Of a DNA stretch of 64,000 nucleotides, positions 32,658 to 43,439 are shown piece after piece. This DNA comes from Rhynchopus euleeides (lineage: Eukaryota > Euglenozoa > Diplonemea > Diplonemida > Diplonemidae): contig OY723291.1 in assembly GCA_963210315.1 (NCBI GenBank), positions 1,612,001 through 1,676,000 of the forward strand, given 5' to 3'. A program made the position numbers and the translations under genes. The first letter of the stretch is position 1; each line of letters opens with the position of its first letter. The notes under the pieces are model-generated. The model did not search any database. It worked only from the letters and a program-made list of their open reading frames with translations, and was not told the DNA's origin.

Positions 32658-32948
32658 TTGCGAGGAACCTCCTCCTCCTGGCACCTCGCATCACTCCTGT
32701 TCGACTACATGTCGAAAAACAGGGCACCGAAATGCCCCATGCACGGATGCACAGTGCAGAAAACGACGCTGAAGCACCTACTGCGAACCTGCCCGAAGCT
32801 TAAGGACCTACGGGAAAAACACCTGGACAACCTCTCCCCCCATGTCCTACTCCTCACCCGGCCCGTGACCACCCTGCGTTTCCTGATGGACGCAGGCCTG
32901 CTCCACGAGACCGAGACGGAGCTACTGACGAAACGGGGGAAGGGGTAG
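32658..32948 (+). pseudogene. C-terminal remnant of a non-LTR (LINE) retrotransposon protein
   Basis: An open frame ending at TAG 32946-32948 contains C-x4-C-x8-H-x4-C (Cys codons at 32733, 32748 and 32790, His at 32775). This is followed by a charged helix and a hydrophobic segment (TTLRFLMDAGLL). It is the layout seen after the reverse transcriptase domain of many LINE proteins, where a short CCHC-like finger with HLL-x2-C precedes the C-terminus. No reverse transcriptase or endonuclease core is recognisable upstream, where the frame is broken, so it is a truncated relic at best. An unrelated zinc-finger gene fragment is the alternative. Confidence 0.4.
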
Positions 32949-33840
32949 GGACCTCAACCGGGCGGGGCAAGGGGCGGGTTGGTCACAAATCACAGAACAC
33001 GAATGAAAACAAAGTACGGGCCCTGTCCACGCACCCTGATGGGCGCGACAGACCAGGGGGAAACCAACGAACAGGACCTTTGCCATATCAGGTGAAGACG
33101 TCTCAACACAAAAACTTTGGCTTTTAATGGGGAGGTGTCTCCGTGTCGACGCACGGCAACCCACCCGCTCTGCGGGAAAAAACGGCACCACACAGGGCAC
33201 TATCCCTGACCCGACCCCGGAAAGAAGCACACGAGTGAGCCAACGCTACAACGACGTAGCGCACAACGTGGGGGGACGGGAACGAAGTTAAAAAAAAAAC
33301 CGTAAAATCGCTTTATTACGGTGAAAACGAAAAACTGTGCCCCATTTTTGAGGTTGCTCATGTGAGTATGTCTGAGAACACCAATATACAGAGGTTCCAG
33401 GCTGTACCACCTCCTGACTGAGATCGACTCCACAGGGGATGTCGTCCAGAGCGCCAAGTCTGGGGTATTCCGCCCTCAAGAACGGCGAGTCACACCTCAT
33501 ATCGTTCTGATTTGCCCTCGACAGCTTCGTCTTCCTGGGGATCCCTGGTTCTGCTGGTTGACCTGTGGTTCACCGTGAAGAACCATGACCTGCTGTGCGA
33601 CACGGTATGCAGCATACACTTCTAAAAGGTCTATCTGCTTGCGGTGATCGTACTTCTCACGCCGCGGGGTGCTGCGCTTCTGGCTCTGGGCAGAGGTCGG
33701 GGGGAGCTGGATAGCGTGGCCGATGAACCCACCGCACCAACCCACCCCGCAGCCGACCTGGTGACCTGCAGACCCGCTCAGGCCTGATTTGTGCATTCAC
33801 AAAATCAGCCGCAGGTCCCTTCCAGAAAATCACTGTACGG
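32949..33840. other. Repeat-rich region, unassigned - strand frames
   Basis: A CCGTAA/TTACGG hairpin lies at 33299-33320, with TTATTACGGTGAAAAC resembling 32132-32147. On the - strand, 33290-33800 has overlapping frames of protein-like composition, possibly a decayed gene or element, matching nothing I recognise. Confidence 0.35.
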
Positions 33841-33842
33841 AC

Positions 33843-33962
33843 TTTTTTTTCACGCCAAAAAAAGCGTGAAAAAAAAGAAAAAAAGCGTGAGAAAAAAGAA
33901 AAAAGCGTGAGAAAAAAGAAAAAAGCGTGAGAAAAAAGTAAAAAGCGTGAGAAAAAAGTGAT
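33843..33962. repeat. 20 bp minisatellite
   Basis: About five tandem copies of a 20 bp unit, GCGTGAGAAAAAAGAAAAAA with small length variants. It is A-rich on the + strand and the last copy ends at GTGATTACCGTAA. Confidence 0.75.
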
Positions 33963-36232
33963 TACCGTAACCGGGCGTGCGTGAAAAAAAGTTGCGTGGC
34001 GTCCAAGAAAAACAATAAACGAATGAAAAAGGTTTTCATCCGGGGATGTCACAGGCGTCGCGTGAATGAAGCGAAGAATATTAAACAAAACTTCGTTGAA
34101 AAGAACCTCCAACCCCGAGAAGGATGCGAGACTTCACACTCCATACTGCACCTCCACCTCCGTCCCCGTGCGTTGGACACAGTTCATACAACGTCACGCT
34201 TCCAAATGTTCACCCTCCGTTCGTCCAGATGACTCGCAAAGAACGAATGATCGAGACATCTGTTCACCCACCCCTCTCAGCAAAGGCCGGTTTCTGAAGG
34301 GTATCTGTTCAAGACACACACCGCCACACACACCCCCCCCCCCCACTACCTCAGTGCAGTGCACACAGCACTGCAAAATAATACAAAGCGTCTCGAATTG
34401 ACAGAAGGGGTGGAGGGAGAGACTGGTCTTGCCTTCACCCTTTTCGACAATCGATACCAACACCCCCCCTCCCCCCACCCACCCAGCCTTAACGTCTAGC
34501 CCCCGGGTCGTGCAACCTGTGCCTACCACCCCATCCCGAAAAGAAGGTTGCAGGGAAGGCAGACAAACTATTTGGGGACGCTATCTAAGGCGGACCTCTG
34601 GCGAACCCGTCCCACTGATACCCGATGACCGCCCACCCCCACCCCGTACCTTCACACTGTGACCCTTCACCCCCGATCCGTCCCATCCCCTCCTCACCCT
34701 CCCTACCCCTAATTCAGTTCAGGCATCTCCCCCTGCTACATCGTTGTTTTTTTTCTATTTTCCCCCGTGCTGTCTCTCATCGTCATGGTGGAAGAGGAAG
34801 GTTCTTACCCCCCCCCCCCCTCGCCCCTGTCACGCCACGTCATGGCTTGAGACCGTCGATTCCAAAAAGAAAATGCTGTTGTGTGGCATCGCACGCAGGT
34901 GGTGCGCGCAAACTGGTCTGGGGTCAGAGGGGGGGGGAGGGTAGAGGGCCAATTGAGAGAGATTATATGATTTCATCCCCCCCCCCCTTACTCTGTGTCA
35001 GTCTCACAGGTAGCTTTCCCGACATGCAGGACGCGCCGCATATACATTCCTCTCCCTCCCCCGCACCCCCCCCCCCCCCCTTCGACCTTTCATCCCTTCG
35101 ACCTCACAGAGGGAAGGCTAGCCGTCCTCACCCCCCACACCCCCCCCCCCCGCTCCCCCCGCTCCCGAAACAAAAATTTGGGTGGCATTCTGACGTCCTC
35201 ATTTGTCTCAATTCAGGAAAATCTTGGGTGGTGGTTTTTGTCGAGGAAGTCTCGTGGCACTGTGCATGCCAGGCTAGTCGATGTGCAATTCCGGCGCCCA
35301 GCATCCTCTGCCGAATCTGGCGGATCCCTTCTCTTTCTCTGCCGTGTGTTCTGGATTTTTACAGTTTTTTTGTGGCTCTTCCTTGGTATTTTATTTTGCA
35401 GTGCAAAAAATTGTGTGGGGCGGAGAAGTCGCGCCGCCGCACGACATGGCACAACAACCAGAATAGACGCACATCGCTCTCGATCGTGACGCCAAACACC
35501 TTCATCCGGCCAAAATGATGGAATTGCCAAATTGTCATGTTTTGCTGCGTGGAAGCGCCAGCGCATGAACAATAATCAGGATACAGGCTGAGAGGGGCTG
35601 TTACTGCTCTGAGCGGTGTTGTGCCTTTTCTGGGAAAAGCTTGTGCCGTAAAGGCGGGAGACAGGTGTCTTCTTGCGATCGACGAAGAAGGTAAACCGGC
35701 GTGGCTCGATTCAACTTTAGATTGGCACCGCAGACACATAGTTTCGTCATAGAGTGCCAGGGGTTTTCCCTGAAGACTGTGGTGTAACCATGTGTGGGCC
35801 GCCGTCTGAAATGCCATGCCGTCGGACAAGCTCAGCACAACCCTTCAATCTGCATAAATTCAAGGATCAATCTGGACACCCTTCGAACCATCGCCTTTCC
35901 CGTCTCCTTTTCATTTGCCTCTTCCCCCCCTCCCAGCAACAGCTATGTGTATTTTCCGGCAATCCACTCTCCATTTGGGCATTCCCATCATCAAAACGAA
36001 CATAATTTTTTTTGGGGAACGATTCAAAAAAGAAAATCAAAAAGTTCAGTATATTTCCGTTCCTTTTCTTATTATGCCTGCACTATATCTTTTTCTTTTG
36101 GGTCACCCACCGACCCCGAAAAACCCCCCCCCCCCGGTATGTGACACCCGTGTGATGTGCCTTTCCTGTCCGAGACGCTCTCAGCCAGGTGAACTGTGTC
36201 AGACCTCGAGGGCGTTGCAGGCGTTTTTTTAA
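33963..36232. other. Gene-poor region
   Basis: No recognisable gene. C runs at 34335, 34811, 34977, 35067, 35143 and 36125. TCTTGCGATCGACGAA near 35669 also occurs near 28874, probably part of an old dispersed repeat. Confidence 0.4.
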
Positions 36233-37391
36233 ACCCTGTGCCTGGAATTTTGTCCAAAAAATATCACGTTTTCGCACAAGGCATAAAATGGTCAAAAAAC
36301 CCGAAAATCGGGTTTGTAGGGTATATGTCCCCTGTCTGAAAATGCAAAATATGGCCCCGCAGGTGCCCCCAGAGTGATTTAAAATTGGAAAATCGACATT
36401 TTCCACCTACGGGAAATCCCCCAAAATAGGGGGTCCCCAGTCACGAACCCCAAAAAAATGTCCCGCGCGCCTCTAAGGCACTCTGGATTTTTATTATGTC
36501 ATCCAGATGTCACATCTGGGTCCAGGAACACCGGTTTTTGGCCTCAGGAAGTCGAAAAATATGTGTGGAAATTTTTATTCCTGACCAGGATCCCCTAAAA
36601 GCCCGATTTCCCCTGTTTACACATGGGGGATTTCTTGCAACGCCCGCTCGTGTGCTGAGTGTGTTATCCGCGACGTGGATGCGGTCGCCCTCTTCCTCCC
36701 AGAAGCCACTGATCTTCCTCATCCAACTTCACCTCTGGATGTACGCGGCACGTGCTTGGGTTGTCCTGTCACAGTGCAGCAGAAGGTCCCCTGTGCACTG
36801 CTGCCCAAGCCATTTCGGCTGCACGGAATACGCCACGCAGAGTAACGTGGTATCGCATGACCAGCTCGTGAGGCTTGTGCCCCGAATCGAATCGATAGGC
36901 TGCGAGCTGCATTGCCTCGGTCAGTTGATGTCCTTGTCAGTGGTCGCGCTAAATATTGGAAAAATCTCCCAAAATTTGGAAATCGGGAGCGAAAAAACGT
37001 ACCTGAAAAAGGGGCTCGTTTTTGGGCGGGGAAACCGCGTTTCGTTGCATTTCCGAGCCTCGCCCGGATCGTAGTGGGGTCATTTTGAAAAAATGGGCTT
37101 GTTTGAAGACACTCAAATTTTCCGTCCTGGTTGTCTCTACAGCATGTGATCAGTAACAACCCGGGCTAGGGGTCAGGCACCTGCTCGGAAAGCAGGGACG
37201 GGAGTTCCCCACTCAGCTCAACTGCCAACAACGCCACCAAGTAGGCAAACATGTGCCAGCTTGAGTGCCACCCCTGATACGGCGAGGGTGTAGCCTGTTC
37301 AAGACACTGATGCCAGTACTGGACGTGGGGACCCCACGAAGCATGTTGTATGTGAAACCTCGTGCACACGCTGTAGTGCTGCACACGCTAT

Positions 37392-37458
37392 ACAGGGGGG
37401 TCTGGGGGGCGGAGCCCCCCAGCCGCCGGAGGCCACGGTAGTGAGTATCTGTTCCTTG
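37392..37458 (+). repeat. Dispersed palindromic repeat, copy 2
   Basis: GGGGGGCGGAGCCCCCC with the same flanks as 6652-6719, one small difference in the tail (GTGAGTATCTG). Homology to the 6.6 kb copy seems to extend outwards in diverged form. Confidence 0.8.
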
Positions 37459-37612
37459 CGCCGTAGTGGGAGCGCGTGGGAGTTGCGGGCGTACAGATTC
37501 TGTGTGAGTTGGATGCGTCCTCCTGAGGCTACTGAGAGTGGCCTGGGTCCCATTCGCTGATGTGAACCCAAAGGACTTGGCTACAAGACAGGCACGCGCT
37601 GCAGCCGAGTGA

Positions 37613-37667
37613 TACAGGGGGCGGAGCCCCCCAGCCGCCGGAGGCCACGGTAGTGAACATCTGTTCC
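37613..37667 (+). repeat. Dispersed palindromic repeat, copy 3
   Basis: Same core and tail as the copy 220 bases upstream, but the left GGGGTCTG part is missing, so the copy is 5' shortened. Confidence 0.75.
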
Positions 37668-38544
37668 GAGCTGAACTCGTGTGGATCACTCCCACATCAG
37701 GTCGGAGCCCAGTGCTGCGCGGGAAGCAGTCACTCGGTAGGGAAGGCAAAAGGGGTGCTGAGAGTTTCATGCAAAGCGATGCTTGTGGAAGTTTGGGAAC
37801 GGCGAACCTCAGGGCGTGAAGAGCAGCAGCCATCAAGGCCACTCACCCACCCCCACCACCCACCCCCGCCCCGCGGGGCCCATTTTTTTCTCTCCCCGTC
37901 TCTGCCTTCTTTTGAATATTTGAGATCCGTGCGAAACGCCATGGGGTCACTTTCATTTTTTTGGTGCACTTTTTTCATACTGAATTGGGGTACCAAAATT
38001 TTTCAAGTTGTGGACAAATCCCTGTTTGCAAATAAAAAACGTACCTCAAAAAAGCGTCGAAAATGCCGGGAGTAGGGAGTGAAGTTAGCGCGACCACTGG
38101 TCCTTGTGTGTGCATTTTTGTGGACAACAGTCCCTTGGGTATCTGCAGCGCAGGTGCCTGCACTGGACCAGGACTCCTGATTTGCCTCTGGCACTTGTGA
38201 TCGGAACGGATGCGGCGACATGCCACGGTGCCCATGAATAGCCATGCCGGCACGAAAGTACGTTCACGACGGTTGATTACCATTGCTGCACTCTGTCAGA
38301 ACCAAGGGTCGCAGCTCACCTGAACGCCCACCAGGCCCCCCAACAGGGGGTGAAACCAAAGGGTCCCCCCCCTGGGATTTTTTAACCCAAAATTTTCGAA
38401 TTCGACATGTCCCCGGGATTTCCACTATGTCGCAGATTTCGACCATTGGGTCAAGAAAACCTAAAAATCTAGGGGGGAGGTGCTGAAGGATTGCACTGAA
38501 AATTTTATCTAACTCGGTCAAAATTCCAGGCACAGGGTTTTAAA

Positions 38545-39061
38545 GGTCTGGTAACCATCCACAGTGGGTCACACACACACACGGATACCCCACCCCTCGG
38601 GAGTGCCACTCCTCTGGTGGTTAAAAGTGACCCGCCGTTGTGCCTTCGGCATCTGTTGCGTGTGCCGTCGTATTCTTCCTATGCACTAGTTATAGCTATC
38701 CGGGGGCGGTCTGCTGTCGCACCAGCGGGCTGCCCCACCTCTGCACCCTCGGTTTTTAAGATGTTCACCACAGTGGAGAATGATCCCCTTCTCTGTGGCG
38801 ATCGAGCCAAGCTGGACGAGGTTCGCCTTCGGGCGAAGGTCATGTGGGCGGACAAAAGGTGCCTGCTCCTGAGACTCATCAGCAACCTGCTTCTTCCTTC
38901 AAGCCCTCAAGACTCTTGAAGCGGCCTGACTCTTTAGTGTCTACGTCGCAGCAAGGGGGCGATATATACCACCCTTTTTATTGATTTCACGTGTCAGTGT
39001 TTGACTTTTTCGCAACTTCATTTCTTCCTTTTTCTCCCTCTCCAACCCCACCCGTGACACC
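38545..39061. other. Region with a short uncertain frame
   Basis: ATG 38761 to TGA 38919 gives 52 codons of protein-like sequence (RAKLDEVRLRAKVMWADKRC). No family is recognised and no flanking exon is convincing. A TATATA stretch occurs at 38961. Confidence 0.25.
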
Positions 39062-39240
39062 ACCAGGGTTTAGCTAGCCCTGGTCCGATTATCCCCGGTT
39101 CTTCGCTGAAGAGACGCGGCCGGGGGGAGGGGTACGAAGAGTACGCGTCGAAACCGGTGTCACGCCGTGTTGGGGAATCCTTCGGGAGTGCGATACTGAA
39201 GGGGAGGTGCTACTGCCCGTGCAGGGCGACACCGCCTTAA
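39062..39240. other. Compact multi-hairpin locus, possible structured RNA
   Basis: Several strong stems follow each other: ACCAGGG/CCCTGGT (39062-39083), CCGGT/ACCGG enclosing TCTTC-GCT-GAAGA and GACGC/GCGTC (39095-39157), CCTTC/GAAGG (39179-39202) and GCCC-GTGCA-GGGC (39215-39227). The middle set can form a three-way junction. I cannot match it to a known RNA class, and the strand is uncertain. Confidence 0.25.
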
Positions 39241-39908
39241 AACTTTATAACCACACACACACGGACATGCCTGTGTCCAACCTGCCGGCCCTCTTCTCGT
39301 TTCCCTGGGGCTGCATCACATCACAGGGCACTCACTCAATTTGCTGGTGATTTCCGTGGGCGGTGTTGAGAGTTAGCCCTCTGGCATCGAACAGCAGTCC
39401 ACGAAAGACCGCTGTGGGAGACCAGACGGGCTATCTCCTTCATTGCCTGCGTCACTGGCGGTGATTCTAGGGAGACTCCAGTTCCTACCCCACACATGCG
39501 ACAAGCCTCAGTACGCATGTCTTTCAATCGAGTGGCGGAGGGTTCAAGTGAGCGCCTTTGAGCTGTATCTCTCTCTCTGCAGAGCCGCGCCCCCACCGGA
39601 GGTTTGGGAGCAGTGTGCTTACCGATGGGCTTGAAGGGCAGGTTTAATTACTTGGCCTGCCCTAACAGGTCCCACCGACGCTTTCCAAAAAGATTCATGT
39701 GTGTGGGTGTCGCTCGATCGTTGTGTGCCGGGTGATTACAGGAGGGGCTGCATTTGTGCGCTCACATTGCAGGATAGCACCACAACAACACCGGCCGCAA
39801 GGCGTGGTGGGCGTTCCTACAACTGACACAATACGGCTTGATTTAGCCGTTTTCCCCTTTTCGCTAATGAGCGCCCCTCCTCCCCGTTCCCCTGCGAATC
39901 AGGTCATG
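39241..39908. other. Gene-poor spacer
   Basis: No gene recognised. A frame on each strand near 39336-39634 is of neutral composition only. Confidence 0.35.
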
Positions 39909-40016
39909 GGGGGTCTTCGCTGGTCGACAAACTTCGACAAACTTCGTCAGTTTTCAGCCAATTCAACAGGAAATGCACCAAAATGCACTGACGATCACCC
40001 CGTAGCGAAGACCCCC
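39909..40016 (+). mobile_element. 108 bp MITE, copy with ATG target duplication
   Basis: Tips GGGGGTCTTCGCT and AGCGAAGACCCCC, flanked by ATG at 39906-39908 and 40017-40019. The interior contains CGTCAGTTTTCAGCCAATT. Confidence 0.9.
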
Positions 40017-40486
40017 ATGGTTGCTCGATATGATTCGCCATTATGCCGATAACACTCAGCGCCGCCTTGTTTGTTGACTGTCCTTTGTAATGAGTTTTAT
40101 TTTGTTTTCTATCCGTTATTATATTCTCTGCAGAGTAGACTGCGATCGATACCTCCTACACCTCATCCTATCCTAAAAAGCGCTTGTCCCATTGTATCTG
40201 AATGTGTAAAAACTTCAAAAAACATCGTTGAAATATCCCGGATCACACTGCGCCGTGCAGAGTTGTGCGAGGACTCTCTTCCCGCCCCCCCCCACACTCT
40301 TCAACACGAGAGCTGCGTTCGCTCCCCAGCAATTTTTGCTACCGCCTGTCTCAGGTCACGGTAAAAAAGACTGTGTTGGCAGCGCACGTCTGGACACTCA
40401 AGACACGCACAGGTGTGCACGAAATAAACCGCTCTCACTCCCAGACAACTTGGTGGGTGTCCTGTGGCTGAAATATCCGACCCACA

Positions 40487-40594
40487 GGGGGTCTTCGCTA
40501 CGGGGTGATCGTCAGTGCATTTTGGTGCATTTCCTGTTGAATTGGCTGAAAACTGACGAAGTTTGTCGAAGTTTGTCGACCAGCGAAGACCCCC
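40487..40594 (-). mobile_element. 108 bp MITE, inverted copy with ACA target duplication
   Basis: Reverse complement of the 39909 copy, apparently identical in length and almost in sequence, flanked by ACA at 40484-40486 and 40595-40597. The near identity of two copies 470 bases apart points to recent movement. Confidence 0.9.
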
Positions 40595-40659
40595 ACAGAG
40601 AACGAGAATAATGTGGGGTGCTCCGTATTACCTTTCAATTTAGCATGACATTGTACTTA

Positions 40660-40988
40660 CCGTATACGTAAATATTATGGAACGTAAATATTATGGAACG
40701 GGCCCATTTTTGGCCGGTCCGTTCCATAATATTTACGTTCCAAAATATTTACAGGGCCAGTTGGGGACTCGGTGGTGAGGACGGCTTGCGTCAGGAATCG
40801 CGCGAAAAGTGCACGAGTAGGTCCCGTCAGGGACTCTGTACGCCGTCCGATCACCTGGTCCAAGTCCCCGAGTCGCAGAAAGCCCTGTAAATATTATGGA
40901 ACGAAAAAAATCTGGAACGCCAACCCACCAGCGTTCCATAATATTTACGTTCCATAATATTTACGTTCCAAAATATTTACGTATACGG
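40660..40988. mobile_element. 329 bp nested-palindrome element with TA target duplication
   Basis: The outer ends CCGTATACGTAAATATT are inverted and flanked by TA (40658-40659 and 40989-40990). Subterminal units CGTTCCATAATATTTA are repeated several times in both orientations. An inner inverted repeat (TTTACAGGGC ... GCCCTGTAAA, with GGACTC/GAGTC) encloses a unique centre. No coding capacity. Confidence 0.8.
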
Positions 40989-40990
40989 TA

Positions 40991-41939
40991 TTATAACTGC
41001 GCCCCCACCCCCCACACCCCACCCCACCCCGCTGATCCCTGGTGGGAGCCAAGCAGGTCCAGCTGCCGGCCCCCCACCCCCCTCTCCCGTGTTCCTTTTT
41101 CCACCGCTGCTGTCTGCCTTCTTTCCAGCTCTCATATTTTGATAAATGTTTCTTCAACGAGGATTTTCTTCGCTGTTTCCCCCGCCCCCCACCCCCCCGC
41201 TCCCGCATGCATTCAGTGGGAACCTCGACAGGCGTCTTGAAAATTAGGAATGGGGTCGTGGTGGTGGTGGTGGTGGGGGAGGGGGGGACCACCCCCTTTT
41301 TGCTCGGTGGCAATAAACTGTGCCGGCCTGTCACACAATCCCTGTAGCAGTGCTGCTCCCAGGCTCGCCCCACGCTGTGCCTCTGGGCGAAATAAGGGGG
41401 CGTATCCCACTCCGTCTTCCTCTCCCGCCACACAGACACCGTCACCCCCCCCCGCCCTCCCTCGCTCCCTCCTCGTTTTAAATGTTCCGGTTCGAGAACC
41501 CTGCCCCATTTGCCCTCCACCCACACACACCAAGCCCTGCTCCTGGCACCCTCAAGGGTGGCGGGAGGGGGGGGGGTTTTTTTGCGGTGTGAGAGGGCCT
41601 ATCAATGCACACCATGAAGCTCTGAGGTTGTTAGTGTTTGTGATGGGTGTGTGGTTTTTGCCGGATCTTTTGCCTGCGAGCCTCAATTTGGGGACAGCAG
41701 CTAGGGGGGGGTAGTGTTTCAAAACGACAGTTTTTGGAGAACGGGAGGTTGTATCTTTGCGTCTTCGCTTCTTGCTGGTGAGCGGTCGAAGCTTTATTAT
41801 TTGCCGGAAAAAATGGGGTGTTGGCGGGTCTGTTCCATCTCCTATGTTCAGGGAAATTCGCAAAAAATTGCAAAAAATCACCGAAAATCACCAAAAATCA
41901 CGGAGCCCCTTATAAAAGAGCTTTTTAAATTGAGTGAAA
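40991..41939. other. Low-complexity spacer
   Basis: C-rich and (GGT)n/(GTG)n tracts (41258-41276) and G runs near 41568 and 41704. Repeated AAAAATCACCGAAAATCACC units lie near 41862-41900. No gene seen. Confidence 0.4.
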
Positions 41940-42018
41940 GGGGGTCTTCGCTGGTCGACAAACTTCGACAAACTTCGTCAGTTTTCAGCCAATTCAACAG
42001 GAAAGGGGGTCTTCGCTA
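41940..42018 (+). mobile_element. Truncated 108 bp MITE followed by a second MITE tip
   Basis: The first 62 bases match the 39909 copy from GGGGGTCTTCGCT to CAACAGG. The sequence then switches, after AAA, to a new tip GGGGGTCTTCGCTAG at 42005. The head-to-tail arrangement suggests one copy broken by, or recombined with, another. Confidence 0.7.
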
Positions 42019-42319
42019 GCCGGTGCAAAAAAGTGCAGGCTGGTGCAGGGCAAAATGGGCCGAAAATGGGCCAAATCGGAGGCAAAAAAAAGGGCGGGGA
42101 GTTGGGTGGCCCCTAGCTGGGAGCACGCATTTGGACCCAAAAAATAATGTCGAGCGGTCCCTGTGCATTGTTCAGCCCTCACAGGACGAGAAGGCACGGC
42201 GGGGCCCGTGTCACGGGTAAACATTGAGATCAACCTGTCATCCTGGGCCAAGCCAAGATGGGAGCTGGCCGCCTGGGGCAATGCAGGAGCAACGGCTAGT
42301 GCTCGTGCTGGCACGAAGC

Positions 42320-43407
42320 GGAGCCAGGCAGTGCTGTCCCGAGAACGGGCCGAGCCAGACAGTGCTGTCCCAAGGGTGGGCCGAGCCAGACAGTGATGTC
42401 CCGAGAATGGGCCGAGCCAGGCAGTGCTGTCCCAAGGGTGGGCCGAGCCAGACAGTGCTGTCCCGAGAACGGGCCGAGCCAGACAGTGCTGTCCCGAGAA
42501 TGGGCCGAGCCAGGCAGTGCTGTCCCAAGGGTGGGCCGAGCCAGACAGTGCTGTCCCGAGAATGGGCCGAGCCAGACAGTGCTGTCCCGAGAACGGGCCG
42601 AGCCAGACAGTGCTGTCCCAAGGGTGGGCCGAGCCAGACAGTGATGTCCCGAGAATGGGCCGAGCCAGGCAGTGCTGTCCCAAGGGTGGGCCGAGCCAGA
42701 CAGTGCTGTCCCGAGGGTGGGCCGAGCTAGGCAGTGCTGTCCCGAGAATGGGCCGAGCCAGGCAGTGCTGTCCCAAGGGTGGGCCGAGCCAGACAGTGCT
42801 GTCCCGAGAATGGGCCAAGCCAGACAGTGCTGTCCCGAGAACGGGCCGAGCCAGACAGTGCTGTCCCGAGGGTGGGCCGAGCTAGGCAGTGCTGTCCCGA
42901 GAATGGGCCGAGCCAGGCAGTGCTGTCCCAAGGGTGGGCCGAGCCAGACAGTGCTGTCCCGAGAATGGGCCGAGCCAGACAGTGCTGTCCCGAGAATGGG
43001 CCGAGCCAGACAGTGCTGTCCCGAGAACGGGCCGAGCCAGACAGTGCTGTCCCGAGGGTGGGCCGAGCTAGGCAGTGCTGTCCCGAGAATGGGCCGAGCC
43101 AGGCAGTGCTGTCCCGAGAATGGGCCGAGCCAGACAGTGCTGTCCCGAGAACGGGCCGAGCCAGACAGTGCTGTCCCGAGGGTGGGCCGAGCTAGGCAGT
43201 GCTGTCCCGAGAATGGGCCGAGCCAGACAGTGCTGTCCCGAGAATGGGCCGAGCCAGACAGTGCTGTCCCGAGAACGGGCCGAGCCAGACAGTGCTGTCC
43301 CGAGGGTGGGCCGAGCTAGGCAGTGCTGTCCCGAGAATGGGCCGAGCCACGCAGTCCTGTCCAGAGGGTGGGCCGAGCCAGGCAGTGATGTCCCGAGGGT
43401 GGGCCGA
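42320..43407. repeat. Satellite array A, 31 bp period, about 35 copies
   Basis: Tandem 31 bp units, each with the core TGGGCCGAGCCAG(A/G)CAGTG and a variable tail (CCCGAGAA, CCCAAGGG or CCCGAGGG). Variants are interspersed rather than in blocks. Because 31 is not a multiple of three, the frames read as a 31-residue repeat; these frames are not genes. Confidence 0.95.
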
Positions 43408-43439
43408 CATCACATCCGGTCTCGGCCCGCTGTCTGGAC
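43406..43439 (-). repeat. Single inverted array-B-like unit
   Basis: Reading the - strand gives GTCCAGACAGCGGGCCGAG and then GATGTGATGTC, a close match to the array B unit but in the opposite direction. It abuts the end of array A. Confidence 0.65.

Larger units (their letters stand above)
36233..38539. mobile_element. Candidate 2.3 kb non-autonomous element flanked by TTAA
   Basis: ACCCTGTGCCTGGAATTTTG at 36233-36252 recurs inverted at the right end (38519-38539, with one extra A at the tip). TTAA sits immediately outside both ends (36229-36232 and 38540-38543). TTAA duplication and CCC-rich ends are typical of piggyBac-type elements. Some subterminal similarity in inverted orientation continues inside (GGAAATCCC blocks). 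No piggyBac transposase frame is visible. It carries two copies of the palindromic repeat also present in the 5830-7140 element. Confidence 0.5.

Noticed and set aside
34625..35518. 297-codon + strand frame
   Set aside because: Composition is Pro/His/Pro-rich from C runs, with no motif, splice context or family similarity; judged chance.
36496..37159. Overlapping frames inside the TTAA-flanked element as a transposase
   Set aside because: Neither strand shows the catalytic Asp pattern or the Cys-rich finger of piggyBac transposases.
39095..39160. Hammerhead ribozyme (CTGAAGA, stem, GAAA, CCGGT/ACCGG)
   Set aside because: The order of elements looked right, but no stem I can form: the CTGAAGA segment is better explained as one arm of the TCTTC-GCT-GAAGA hairpin.
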